Assembly: GCA_029948255.1 (NCBI GenBank)
Contig: JALIZF010001569.1
Span: forward strand, 1-64,000
DNA length: 64,000 nt
Direction: 5' to 3'
Source: Telmatactis stephensoni
Lineage: Eukaryota; Cnidaria; Anthozoa; Actiniaria; Isophelliidae
Shown here in pieces: positions 30,305-39,155 of this stretch. Every line of letters begins with the position of its first letter. The first letter of the stretch is position 1. A program made the translations under genes and the position numbers. A model generated the notes under the pieces. It saw only the letters and a program-made list of their open reading frames with translations, searched no databases and was not told the DNA's origin.

Positions 30305-31645
30305 ATGGCTCATTCGTGGCATGGACGACTTGATGATGATGAGGAAGTAGATAAGATCGCGGACGCTGTGATGACGCTACATAGGTCGGGACTTTTCAAA
30401 GTTTCACCTGTCGACAACACAGATGATGGTTCCGATGGAGGCGAAGACCAGAAATTGCTGAATATTGATGGCGTATTCCGACCTCCTGGGGGTAGTGACT
30501 TTGTCACGGATAGAAGGGCGCACGTGCGACGTCAGATTGCTGTTAACTTTGGCCACTCCAAAGCTAGTACCTCACCACTACTGCCACCTTCCAGCTTTAC
30601 AGCCAACAAGAATTCGGGTCTGCGCACTTCAACGCCTGCTCGCACATCATCTACTAGACCCGTTACGAATGCTAATCCAAACATGAGAGACCTCACAAGT
30701 ATTCCATGGCCTTTTTCAAACGTTCAGCCTGTCAATCAGTTACAGCCTTTCAACCCGTCAGAACCGCCTAGTGCCGAAACTGTTTCAATGTTTGGTCGAG
30801 TGCCCCGTATTTCAACCTTTTCGGGAAGTTCTTCAAAAGCAGATACCTCGTTTGAAGCTTGGAAGTTCGAGGTGAGATGTCTCATGAATGAAAATTCCTG
30901 CAATAGAGATCTTCTCCTGCAAGGCGTCAGGAAATCCCTCAGGGGGGAGGCAGGTACCCTGTGCATGCACCTGGGAGAAAATGCATCTATTGAAGATATA
31001 CTTCGCAAACTTGAGGGTGTGTATGGAATCGTAGAAAGTGGGACTACCCTACTCCAACAATTTTATAATGCCAAACAGGAAAGTGGTGAGTCGGTAGCAG
31101 AATATGGTTGCAGATTAGAGGAAATTGTGAATCGAGCCATTTCTAGGGGTGCTGTAGCAAAAGAGCAAGCAAATGAGATGCTAAGAAGTAAGATGTGGAC
31201 GGGGTTGGGAGATGAGAGGGTAAGGAATGCCACTAGGTACAAGTATGACATGACCCTTGATTTTGACGCACTGAGAGCTGAGCTTAGAGCAATGGAGCAG
31301 GAAATCAAAGAGCTAGATCGTGTACAGAACAAGAACTCAATACAGCAGCGAACTTCGCATATGCCACAAGTGAGGGGTGAGAATATTGGTGAACAAACAA
31401 AGAAGTCTCTCGACGAGTTGAAGCAGAAGGTAAAGGTTCTTGAGGAAAAGGTTGCTCGACAGCCGGATACAACTAAGTTGCTAAACAGAATCCTTGAAAA
31501 GGTTGAGAAGCTGGAAAAAGACGATCAGAAGTCTAACCGTGAAAGTGAAAACAACAAACCAAAAGCCGTCGAAAACAAGTCGTCAAACTCCAAGGGGCCT
31601 CTGGCGAGGGACGTTCAGAGAGCCCAAGGGCCAGCGAGGCAGTAA
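30305..31645 (+). CDS. Gag-like structural protein of the LTR element
   Basis: 446 aa from an ATG in the context GACATGG. The middle (about residues 150-330) has the retrotransposon Gag feel: an EAWKFEVRCLMNE-type segment, then TLLQQFYNAKQESGESVAEY. This is followed by a charged, coiled-coil-prone region (SLDELKQKVKVLEEKVA, KLLNRILEKVEKLEKDD). No CCHC zinc knuckle is visible, which is unusual for this family. The protein should form the particle that packages element RNA. It ends just before the protease frame, which is -1 relative to it. Confidence 0.85.
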   Translation: MAHSWHGRLDDDEEVDKIADAVMTLHRSGLFKVSPVDNTDDGSDGGEDQKLLNIDGVFRPPGGSDFVTDRRAHVRRQIAVNFGHSKASTSPLLPPSSFTANKNSGLRTSTPARTSSTRPVTNANPNMRDLTSIPWPFSNVQPVNQLQPFNPSEPPSAETVSMFGRVPRISTFSGSSSKADTSFEAWKFEVRCLMNENSCNRDLLLQGVRKSLRGEAGTLCMHLGENASIEDILRKLEGVYGIVESGTTLLQQFYNAKQESGESVAEYGCRLEEIVNRAISRGAVAKEQANEMLRSKMWTGLGDERVRNATRYKYDMTLDFDALRAELRAMEQEIKELDRVQNKNSIQQRTSHMPQVRGENIGEQTKKSLDELKQKVKVLEEKVARQPDTTKLLNRILEKVEKLEKDDQKSNRESENNKPKAVENKSSNSKGPLARDVQRAQGPARQ

Positions 31646-31659
31646 GTCCCATTCCAGAG

Positions 31660-32238
31660 TTGGTAGGAGACGTTAATGTAAGTATGTGTTATGTTGATGA
31701 TGTGCCTTGTTTATCTTTAGTTGATACAGGATCTCAAATAAGCACCGTAAGCGAGGGGTTCCGGGAAGAGTATCTGGATGGTTGTCCTATAAGAGAACTG
31801 GATGATATCTTAAGTATAGAGGGTGCTGGTGGACAAAACGTACCGATTTTAGGATACATTGAGGCTGATATCTCTTTTCCTGAACAAACATGTGGAAGTC
31901 AGCGACGAGTTCCCACCCTGTTGCTTGTGGTCCGCAACACATCTTTTAACAAACAGGTGCCGATAGTGATTGGAACCAATGTCATAAGAAAATGCAAAGA
32001 AGACTGCATTGAGGACTTTGGTAGTTGTTTTATGCAGAAAGTTAAACCCGATTTAGCATGGAGATCAGCGTATCAGTACTTGAGTTATGCAAGACGTAAG
32101 TATCATAAGATCTTTAAAGGAACCAAGCTTAAGACACAATCATCAGCGCCAGTGACTGTCCATCCTAATGAAACGATTGTTTTGTGGTACAGCGGTACAG
32201 ACGCGGAAGATTGGTGGTACTGTAACTGCACTAATTGA
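31660..32238 (+). CDS. aspartic protease region of the LTR element
   Basis: 192 codons from the first ATG of the frame, which is -1 relative to gag. The catalytic triad context LSLVDTGSQIS is at about residues 18-28, and VPIVIGTNVIRK follows at about 103, matching the second conserved part of retroviral-type proteases. The frame then ends at 32,238 while the RT frame (+1) takes over near 32,190. It probably belongs to one pro-pol polyprotein. The frame change is either a damaging single-base indel or a recoding site; I cannot tell which. Confidence 0.8.
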   Translation: MVGDVNVSMCYVDDVPCLSLVDTGSQISTVSEGFREEYLDGCPIRELDDILSIEGAGGQNVPILGYIEADISFPEQTCGSQRRVPTLLLVVRNTSFNKQVPIVIGTNVIRKCKEDCIEDFGSCFMQKVKPDLAWRSAYQYLSYARRKYHKIFKGTKLKTQSSAPVTVHPNETIVLWYSGTDAEDWWYCNCTN

Positions 32239-35200
32239 GTACTCGGATAGTGTTCCCTCTGCTCTACAAATCGTGCCTGCCGTGGTAAATGTCAAAATGG
32301 ATGGTAGCAAGAGTTTTATACCAATCAAGGTTCATAATGGTTCCACAGCTAATGTAACACTTGCCCCAGGTACTGCACTTTGTTCTTTGCAGCAGGTAAG
32401 TATAGTGGACAGTATGGACACCACGGAAGAATCTGAAGTTTCCAGTCAGCCTTCTTCATTAGTAGTCGACTTTGATAAGACAAGAATGGATCACGAGCAA
32501 GTAGAGGCCGCAAGAGAGACGCTGGAAAGATGGAATCACATCTTCTCACAGGGACCAAATGACCTAGGTTGTACCGCTTCTGTCAAACATCGCATTCGGC
32601 TTCAAGATGAAATCCCATTCAAGCAAAGACACAGACGGATCCCTCCTTCCCAATATGACGAAGTTAGGCAACATCTCAAAGACATGCTTGACAGCGGGGT
32701 GATCAGAGAATCGCACAGTCCTTATAGTTCGCCTGTTGTGTTGGTAAGAAAAAAAGACGGATCTTTGCGCTTTTGTATTGATTTTCGGAAGCTGAACTCC
32801 AAGACAGTCAAAGACGCCTATGCCTTGCCGAGAATGGAAGAAGCTTTGGAGACGATGGCAGGATGTTCCTGGTTTTCTACGCTGGACCTCAAAAGTGGCT
32901 ATTGGCAGATCGAAATTGACGAGGCTGATAAGGCTAAGACAGCTTTTACTGTCGGACCTTTGGGTTTTTTTGAGTGTAACCGCATGGCATTCGGACTTAC
33001 CAATGCGCCAGCGACCTTCCAAAGACTTATGGAACACTGTATGGCCGATCTTAACTTTAACAAGTGCATCGTTTACATTGACGACATAATCATCTATGCA
33101 AGAACCTTCGAGGAGCACTTAGAACGTCTAGAAGCAGTGTTCGCGAGACTTGAGAAGTATGGATTAAAGTTGAAATCTTCGAAATGCTCGTTCTTCAAGG
33201 AAAGAGTCAAATATCTTGGACACGTCATCTCACAGGAAGGTATTGAAACCGACCCAGAGAAGGTTAGTGCAATTAGAGACTGGCCGGTACCACAAAATCT
33301 GGACCAGCTCAGAACGTTCCTTGGTTTTTGTGGCTACTATAGAAAGTTTGTCCCGGCATTCTCAAAACTCGTCAAACCTTTAAATGATCTAGTGACAAGC
33401 TTGCTTGGAAAGCCTGGGAAGGGTAAGAGGCAGCTCAAGACCGAAGATTGGGTATGGTCGGACGATTGCCAGTCTGCATTTGATGGTGTTGTTCAGATAT
33501 TGTCATCTCCAACAGTACTCTCTTATCCGGATTTCAAATCGCCATTTATCGTCAATACGGATGCTAGTCACGACGGATTAGGAGCAACGTTGAGTCAAAT
33601 TCAAGAAGGCGTGGAAAAGGTAATATGTTATGCAAGCAGGGCTCTGAGAAAAGCTGAAAAGAATTACCCCGCGCATAAATTGGAATTTCTAGCCTTAAAA
33701 TGGGCTATTGTCGACAAATTTCATGACTATCTTTATGGGCATCGTTTTACAGTGAGAACCGATAACAATCCTCTTACGTATGTGACGACAACTGCACGAC
33801 TGGACGCAACCGGTCATCGTTGGCTTGCGTCCTTGGCTGCTTATGATTTTGACATAGTTTATCGCTCTGGAAAGAAGAACCAAGATGCCGATGCTTTGTC
33901 TCGCCGACCTCATGAAGTAGAAACCGAAGAAGAGCGTACCATCACAAGACAGGAAATGGCTGCAATGTCAAATGGTATCATCACAAGAGACAACACGAAT
34001 CAACCCTCATTAATAGAGAGCTTCTGTATGAGCGAAGTTGGTGTCAACATGGCAATGGGAATTTGTACTGAAGGTGCAACATCAAATTTACCCTCTCTCA
34101 CTATCGACGAGCTCAGATTACACCAAGAAAGTGATCCAATATTAGCAAGAGTTATTCAACTTTTGAAGAGTACAAGGGTGACAAGACGCGCTGATTTGAT
34201 GAGAGAAGAAAAAAGTGTGCGAGACTACCTTAGAGAATTTGAACGACTGCGTCTAGTCGATGGGGTCTTGCATCGCGAGCGTGGTGAAGGTGATCAAGTA
34301 ACGACTCAGTTGGTGATACCAGAAGCTTTAAAAGTAAAGGCGTTCCAAGGAATTCACGACAATATGGGGCATTTTGGAATTGAAAGGACATTGGCCTTGG
34401 CCCGTTCCAGGTTCTTTTGGCCAAGAATGACAAAAGAGCTGACACAAATGGTCAGAACCTGTAAGCGATGTGTACTAAGAAAATCTCCTCAACCCCACAA
34501 AGTTGCACCATTGGTACCAATCGTTTCCACATCTCCAATGGAATTAGTATGCATCGATTATCTGAAACTTGAAAGATCTGCAGGTGGCTACGAAAATGTT
34601 CTGGTTATTACAGACCATTTCACCCGTTACGCTCAAGCGTTTCCAACTCTTAATCAGACCGCTAAAACAACTGCTCGCGTTTTGTTTGAGAAGTTCATTG
34701 TGCACTACGGCTTTCCGGAGAGGTTGCACAGCGACCAGGGGAGGAACTTTGAATCCCAGATAATCCAACAACTCTGTAATCTGGCTGGTGTGGAAAAGTC
34801 ACGTACGACCCCATATCATCCAAGTGGGAATGGTATGTGTGAGCGGTTTAACCGCACACTGCTGCATATGCTTGGTACTTTGCCTGAGAAAGACAAGAAA
34901 AACTGGAAAGACGCTATTGCGCCTGTGGTCCACGCATACAATGCTACAAGACATGAATCGACGGGGTTTTCGCCTTTCTACTTAATGTTCGGAAGAGAGC
35001 CTAGACTCGCCATTGATGTTTACTTGGGTCTTACGCCTAATAATCGCACGAAGGTAGGGAGTTCATCAAAGTTTGTAGCGGATTTGAAGCGAAGACTTAG
35101 CCAGGCATATGAAATTGCCCAGAGGAATTCAAGGATGGCATCAAAACGACACAAGAATATCTATGACCGAAGACCAATGGTATCTAGTCTTAAGAAGGGC

Positions 35201-35506
35201 GATAGAGTTTTATTGAGGAACCTGACCCCAAGTGGCAAGCTTGACAATTTCTGGGAGAAGGATACGTATGTGGTTACGTCTAAGCCCAATAATGATTTAC
35301 CAGTGTTTGGGATCCAAAGAGAAAATGGACAGGGTCGTAAGAGGATGATCCACCGAAATCATTTGTTGCCATGCCCCTTCCCTCCTGACAGCACAACCCA
35401 GGATGTGTCGGATGTGTCACAGGAAAGCAGCACTTCCATACAAGTTCCCAGAAGATCAGGTCGTGTTCGGAACAGACCAAGATGGATGAAGGACTTCACC
35501 ACTTAA
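32168..35506 (+). CDS. Pol: reverse transcriptase, RNase H and integrase
   Basis: 1,112 codons without interruption. RT has LRFCIDFRKLN (~residue 199) and the active-site YIDDIIIYA (~301). RNase H has NTDASHDGLGATLSQ (~462). The integrase zinc-binding region has HDNMGHFGIERT and CKRC (~728-770). The DDE core has CIDYLKL (~796), HSDQGRNFES (~853) and NGMCERFNRTLL with the Glu (~890). No chromodomain is seen; the C-terminus is basic (RRSGRVRNRPRW). It copies element RNA and inserts the DNA. The listed ATG is probably internal, since the protease is encoded just upstream in another frame. Confidence 0.93.
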   Translation: MKRLFCGTAVQTRKIGGTVTALIEYSDSVPSALQIVPAVVNVKMDGSKSFIPIKVHNGSTANVTLAPGTALCSLQQVSIVDSMDTTEESEVSSQPSSLVVDFDKTRMDHEQVEAARETLERWNHIFSQGPNDLGCTASVKHRIRLQDEIPFKQRHRRIPPSQYDEVRQHLKDMLDSGVIRESHSPYSSPVVLVRKKDGSLRFCIDFRKLNSKTVKDAYALPRMEEALETMAGCSWFSTLDLKSGYWQIEIDEADKAKTAFTVGPLGFFECNRMAFGLTNAPATFQRLMEHCMADLNFNKCIVYIDDIIIYARTFEEHLERLEAVFARLEKYGLKLKSSKCSFFKERVKYLGHVISQEGIETDPEKVSAIRDWPVPQNLDQLRTFLGFCGYYRKFVPAFSKLVKPLNDLVTSLLGKPGKGKRQLKTEDWVWSDDCQSAFDGVVQILSSPTVLSYPDFKSPFIVNTDASHDGLGATLSQIQEGVEKVICYASRALRKAEKNYPAHKLEFLALKWAIVDKFHDYLYGHRFTVRTDNNPLTYVTTTARLDATGHRWLASLAAYDFDIVYRSGKKNQDADALSRRPHEVETEEERTITRQEMAAMSNGIITRDNTNQPSLIESFCMSEVGVNMAMGICTEGATSNLPSLTIDELRLHQESDPILARVIQLLKSTRVTRRADLMREEKSVRDYLREFERLRLVDGVLHRERGEGDQVTTQLVIPEALKVKAFQGIHDNMGHFGIERTLALARSRFFWPRMTKELTQMVRTCKRCVLRKSPQPHKVAPLVPIVSTSPMELVCIDYLKLERSAGGYENVLVITDHFTRYAQAFPTLNQTAKTTARVLFEKFIVHYGFPERLHSDQGRNFESQIIQQLCNLAGVEKSRTTPYHPSGNGMCERFNRTLLHMLGTLPEKDKKNWKDAIAPVVHAYNATRHESTGFSPFYLMFGREPRLAIDVYLGLTPNNRTKVGSSSKFVADLKRRLSQAYEIAQRNSRMASKRHKNIYDRRPMVSSLKKGDRVLLRNLTPSGKLDNFWEKDTYVVTSKPNNDLPVFGIQRENGQGRKRMIHRNHLLPCPFPPDSTTQDVSDVSQESSTSIQVPRRSGRVRNRPRWMKDFTT

Positions 35507-35530
35507 AAAAGAAGAAAAAAGAGGGAAACG
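35507..35530 (+). other. polypurine tract
   Basis: AAAAGAAGAAAAAAGAGGGA lies directly before the 3' LTR, the expected primer for plus-strand synthesis. Confidence 0.75.
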
Positions 35531-35808
35531 TGTAACAGCGAATTGTTTCGTGTATGTTTAAGTAACTCTGTTTGTATTGTGCGCGTGTCGTATTGTGTGT
35601 GTTATGTGGGTATTCCCTCGGGGTTGGGTATATAAGGACCTGGTCGAGGTCGGGAGTGTGGATTTCTTGGGGCTGGCTAAAACAGTCTAGATGAGCGTTT
35701 GATAGTACTCTTTGCTAGTAAGCAAACGAAAGGACAAGACCGCCCGAATATACAGTTACATATAGTTATACATAGTTATCACACAAGAGAGTAAAATCTT
35801 CTGTTACA
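35531..35808 (+). repeat. 3' LTR
   Basis: 278 bp, same sequence as the 5' LTR by eye, with the same TGTAACAG/CTGTTACA ends. Confidence 0.95.
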
Positions 35809-36250
35809 TTTTGTTATTTTTAGTGTGGTTATTTGCTCTTCTAAACACAAAGGTTTGCTGTTAAATGTGACCTCTGGATCCTCAATATACGTCACAGGTT
35901 ATCATTGTTTTAACATTTCATGGCGTGATTTCTCTGTGAATAGAGAGCTTAAGCTTCGGTTGTTTCTTAATTTCTTAAAAACAGCTTTAAAAGGCTTTAC
36001 GCGGATACTGAAAAATAGGGAGGAAGCGAAGCTAGCTCATATCTGACAACAGCCGTTTTTATCAAGAGAAGGATTTGAACTCAAACCATGCGAGGGAATC
36101 GCTAGTTTACTTTTGTTGCTTTGTAACATTGTAGCTTATATGTCTATTGTGATCTTGGGTTAGATTGCGTGATGGGCATAGGAACAATACGTTTTAATAA
36201 GTCATTAATGGCACCAGAACACATTTTAATTCATATGCACAATTTACGTG
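35809..36250. other. intergenic, nothing recognised
   Basis: Sequence between the LTR element and the minisatellite. The open frame at 35,825-36,046 has no recognisable motif. Confidence 0.4.
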
Positions 36251-36254
36251 CAAT

Positions 36255-37225
36255 TAACGTGCACTCCCGTACACTGCGCGTGTTGAACCAATACTCTGTT
36301 GCACACAGTCAAAGTGGTTTTTATTGTACGTAACGTGCGTCCCGTACACTGCGCGTGTCGAACCAATACTCTGTTGCACACAGTCAAAGTGTGTTTTATT
36401 GTACATGACGTGCGTCCCGTACACTGCGCGTGTCGAACCAATACTGTGTTGCACACGGTCAAAGTGCATGTGTTTTATTGTACGTAACGTCCGTCCCCGT
36501 ACACTGCGCGTGTCGAACCAATACTCTGTTGCACACGATCAAAGTGTGTTTTATTGTACATAACGTGCGTCCCCGTACACTGCGCGTGTTGAACCAATAC
36601 TCTGTTGCACACGATCAAAGTGTGTTTTATTGTACATATCGTGCGTCCCCGTACACTGCGCGTGTTGAACCAATACTCTGTTGCACACGATCAAAGTGTG
36701 TTTTATTGTACATAACGTGCGTCCCCGTACACTGCGCGTGTTGAACCAATACTCTGTTGCACACGATCAAAGTGTGTTTTATTGTACATGACGTGCGTCC
36801 CCGTACACTGCGCGTGTTGAACCAATACTCTGTTGCACACGATCAAAGTGTGTTTTATTGTACATGACGTGCGTCCCCGTACACTGCGCGTGTTGAACCA
36901 ATACTCTGTTGCACACGATCAAAGTGTGTTTTATTGTACATGACGTGCGTCCCCGTACACTGCGCGTGTTGAACCAATACTCTGTTGCACACGATCAAAG
37001 TGTGTTTTATTGTACATGACGTGCGTCCCCGTACACTGCGCGTGTTGAACCAATACTCAGTTGCACACGATCAAAGTGTGTTTTATTGTACATGACGTGC
37101 GTCTCCGTACACTGCGCGTGTTGAACCAATACTCTGTTGCACACGATCAAAGTGTGTTTTATTATACGTAACGTGCGTCCCCGTGCACTGCGCGTGTTGA
37201 GCCAATACTCTGCTGCACACGGTGA
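36255..37225 (+). repeat. 76-bp minisatellite, about 13 copies
   Basis: The unit includes CGTACACTGCGCGTGTTGAA, TACTCTGTTGCACACGATCA and TTTTATTGTACATGACGTGC. The period is 76 bp in the centre (36,871 to 36,947) and slightly shorter in the first copies. Open frames through it are shadows of the repeat. It lies downstream of paralog A. Confidence 0.93.
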
Positions 37226-37637
37226 AACTATGTTTTCTTATGAGTGTGAAAACTGCACAGTACGTAACGACAGAAATTTCCAATGGGTTTTTGTTTGTAC
37301 GCTGTTTACCACCTGAGTGCATTGGCCGATCCACGAATTCAGAGAGAGGAATAACGCATTTCGTACAATATTTACTTCTGAGCTGTGGAAAACTAATTTC
37401 TGGGATAAAACGATCAATTGAACTTCAGGCATAGCAAGGGGGCTCCGTACCCCCTGACTTTACCCCTGGTTTCGCCACTGAAGTCAGAAGTGTCTTTGTC
37501 TGCCCCTCATACAAAACTTAGTTAATGCTGTACCGTTAGCCATAATACCTTGTGGTGACAAAGGTAATTTGAAAGAATGAAAAACGGCCAATGTATGTAA
37601 ATGAGTGCTTGTGTTATACACTTAGAGTAGTATAGTA
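37226..37637. other. 3' flank of paralog A
   Basis: No gene recognised. A GGGGGCTCCGTACCCCC hairpin lies at ~37,440-37,456. No AATAAA could be placed with confidence for paralog A. Confidence 0.4.
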
Positions 37638-38150
37638 TTATTTGCCATCATTAACTAGATAAAAGAGGTATTTGGTTAATTGGAAGTCAGCAGTCTTTGC
37701 GACACGTCGGCCAGTCCTGACCGCTTCGTTTGGTTTTAATCGAAGAGGTTCGTACGTTCCCATTGGACCACCGTGCTGTGATGTTTTTATCTTTGGGCTG
37801 AGTTGTTGATAATGGCTGGCCTGGTTGTTGTCTGGGTTTAATGGTATCTCATTTCTCGTGCTTGGATTGAGGTGTTGATAAAGGTTGGGGTCTTCAGTTG
37901 TATGTATCTAGCCTAGATTTCCTGAAACTTCATTTGTTGTGTTTGGGTTGAGGCGTTGATAATTACTGGGCTCTTTACTGGTCTGTCTGTTGTCTGGTAT
38001 TTCATACTTGCCTGACGATTGTGGTGTTTCATACAGTGACTGGACACGAGAAGGTTCAACAGACTCGTATTCAACACCTGGTTGGTTTGCTGGTGGTACA
38101 TGTAATGTTGCAGCAGATGAAGGCGAGGTTTTTGTCATCGCAATGGTGTT
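37638..38150 (-). CDS. paralog A exon 12: cytoplasmic tail
   Basis: From the acceptor at 38,151 the frame reads NTIAMTKTSPSS and continues to TAG at 37,910-37,908. Tyrosine motifs before the stop: VEYESV, SLYETP, GKYEIP, SNYQRL. The same frame stays open for 89 codons beyond the TAG, to a TAA at 37,640-37,638, and adds NLYQHL, SHYQQL and GTYEPL. YQ(R/H/Q)L(N/S)P recurs three times, so the stop falls inside a repeat series. VEYESV, SNYQRL and SHYQQL fit the ITIM pattern (S/I/V/L)xYxx(I/V/L). Confidence 0.75.
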
Positions 38151-39090
38151 CTGTAAAGTAATTTACTATCAACATATTGTTGTGTTGATTTCCAAGATTC
38201 CTTCCTTTCTTCCCTTTTTTTCTTCCCATTCCTTTCCTTCTTTCTTTCTTTCTTTCATTCCTTCATTCCTTTTTTCCTTTCTCTCCTGTTTCTCTTTTTC
38301 ATTCTTTTTGTCTTTCTTCCTTTCTTCCTTTCTTTCATTCATTCATTCATTCATTCATTCACTCCTCAAGGTAGTTAAGGCCTGGGTCAGTGGCTAAATT
38401 GGGCGAAATATGTTTTTTGTGCTGTAGCACGAATTTTAAACCAGAAATATATGATATTCGTCACAACGTTAGATATTCATAAAACGATGAGCCTTAAGTG
38501 CTAAGTTTGAGATTTCAGCGGTCACGTGACCAGTTAGGTCGTTTTTTGTAACAAAATGTTTGAAAATTTTTCCGCACTTCAGTGTTAGCGAAAAGAAAAC
38601 GCAAATGCTTGAAACGTAGTTCTTTTAAGTGAGTCTATCCCATTTTGATTAGAGAACATGACTATCGATTTTCATTAAAGCGATTTTTAGCAAAACAGGT
38701 CACGTGACCAAGCCTCAAAATAATACTTTGCTTAATATCTTCCAGCCAATTGTAAAAAGTCCAGATCTCTACACAAAACTATTTAGGATCAAACCTTCTT
38801 TATGCACTAGAGGTGTTATTTCTGTTTTTTAAGTGAAATTGAATTGCGGATTCAAGAAAAACGAAGTTTCGTCGTAATTGGTCACGTGACTACCCTATAT
38901 CCAAAACACTAAGTTAAGGTTACTCAACTAGTTATTATTTAACATTGTGCCAAGTGAAATAAGTTTCGCATCGTTATATCTTATATAACAGAACAAAAAC
39001 TTTCCAAGGTCAAACAAGGTCAAACCCAGGCCTTAACTACCTTGAGTCATTCGTTCTTTCTTTCTTTCTTTCCTTTCTTCTTTCTTTCCT

Positions 39091-39155
<65 letters not shown>

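Larger units (their letters stand above)
28778..35808 (+). mobile_element. Ty3/gypsy LTR retrotransposon, 7.0 kb
   Basis: Two 278-bp LTRs that look identical, a primer-binding-site-like segment just inside the 5' LTR, gag, protease, RT-RNase H-integrase and a purine tract before the 3' LTR. The order RT-RNase H-integrase and the motifs place it in Ty3/gypsy. A 4-bp direct repeat TTTT at 28,774-28,777 and 35,809-35,812 is a possible target duplication, but it is low-complexity. It inserted upstream of paralog B. Confidence 0.93.

Noticed and set aside
36244..36744. Overlapping open frames on both strands
   Set aside because: Products of the 76-bp minisatellite.
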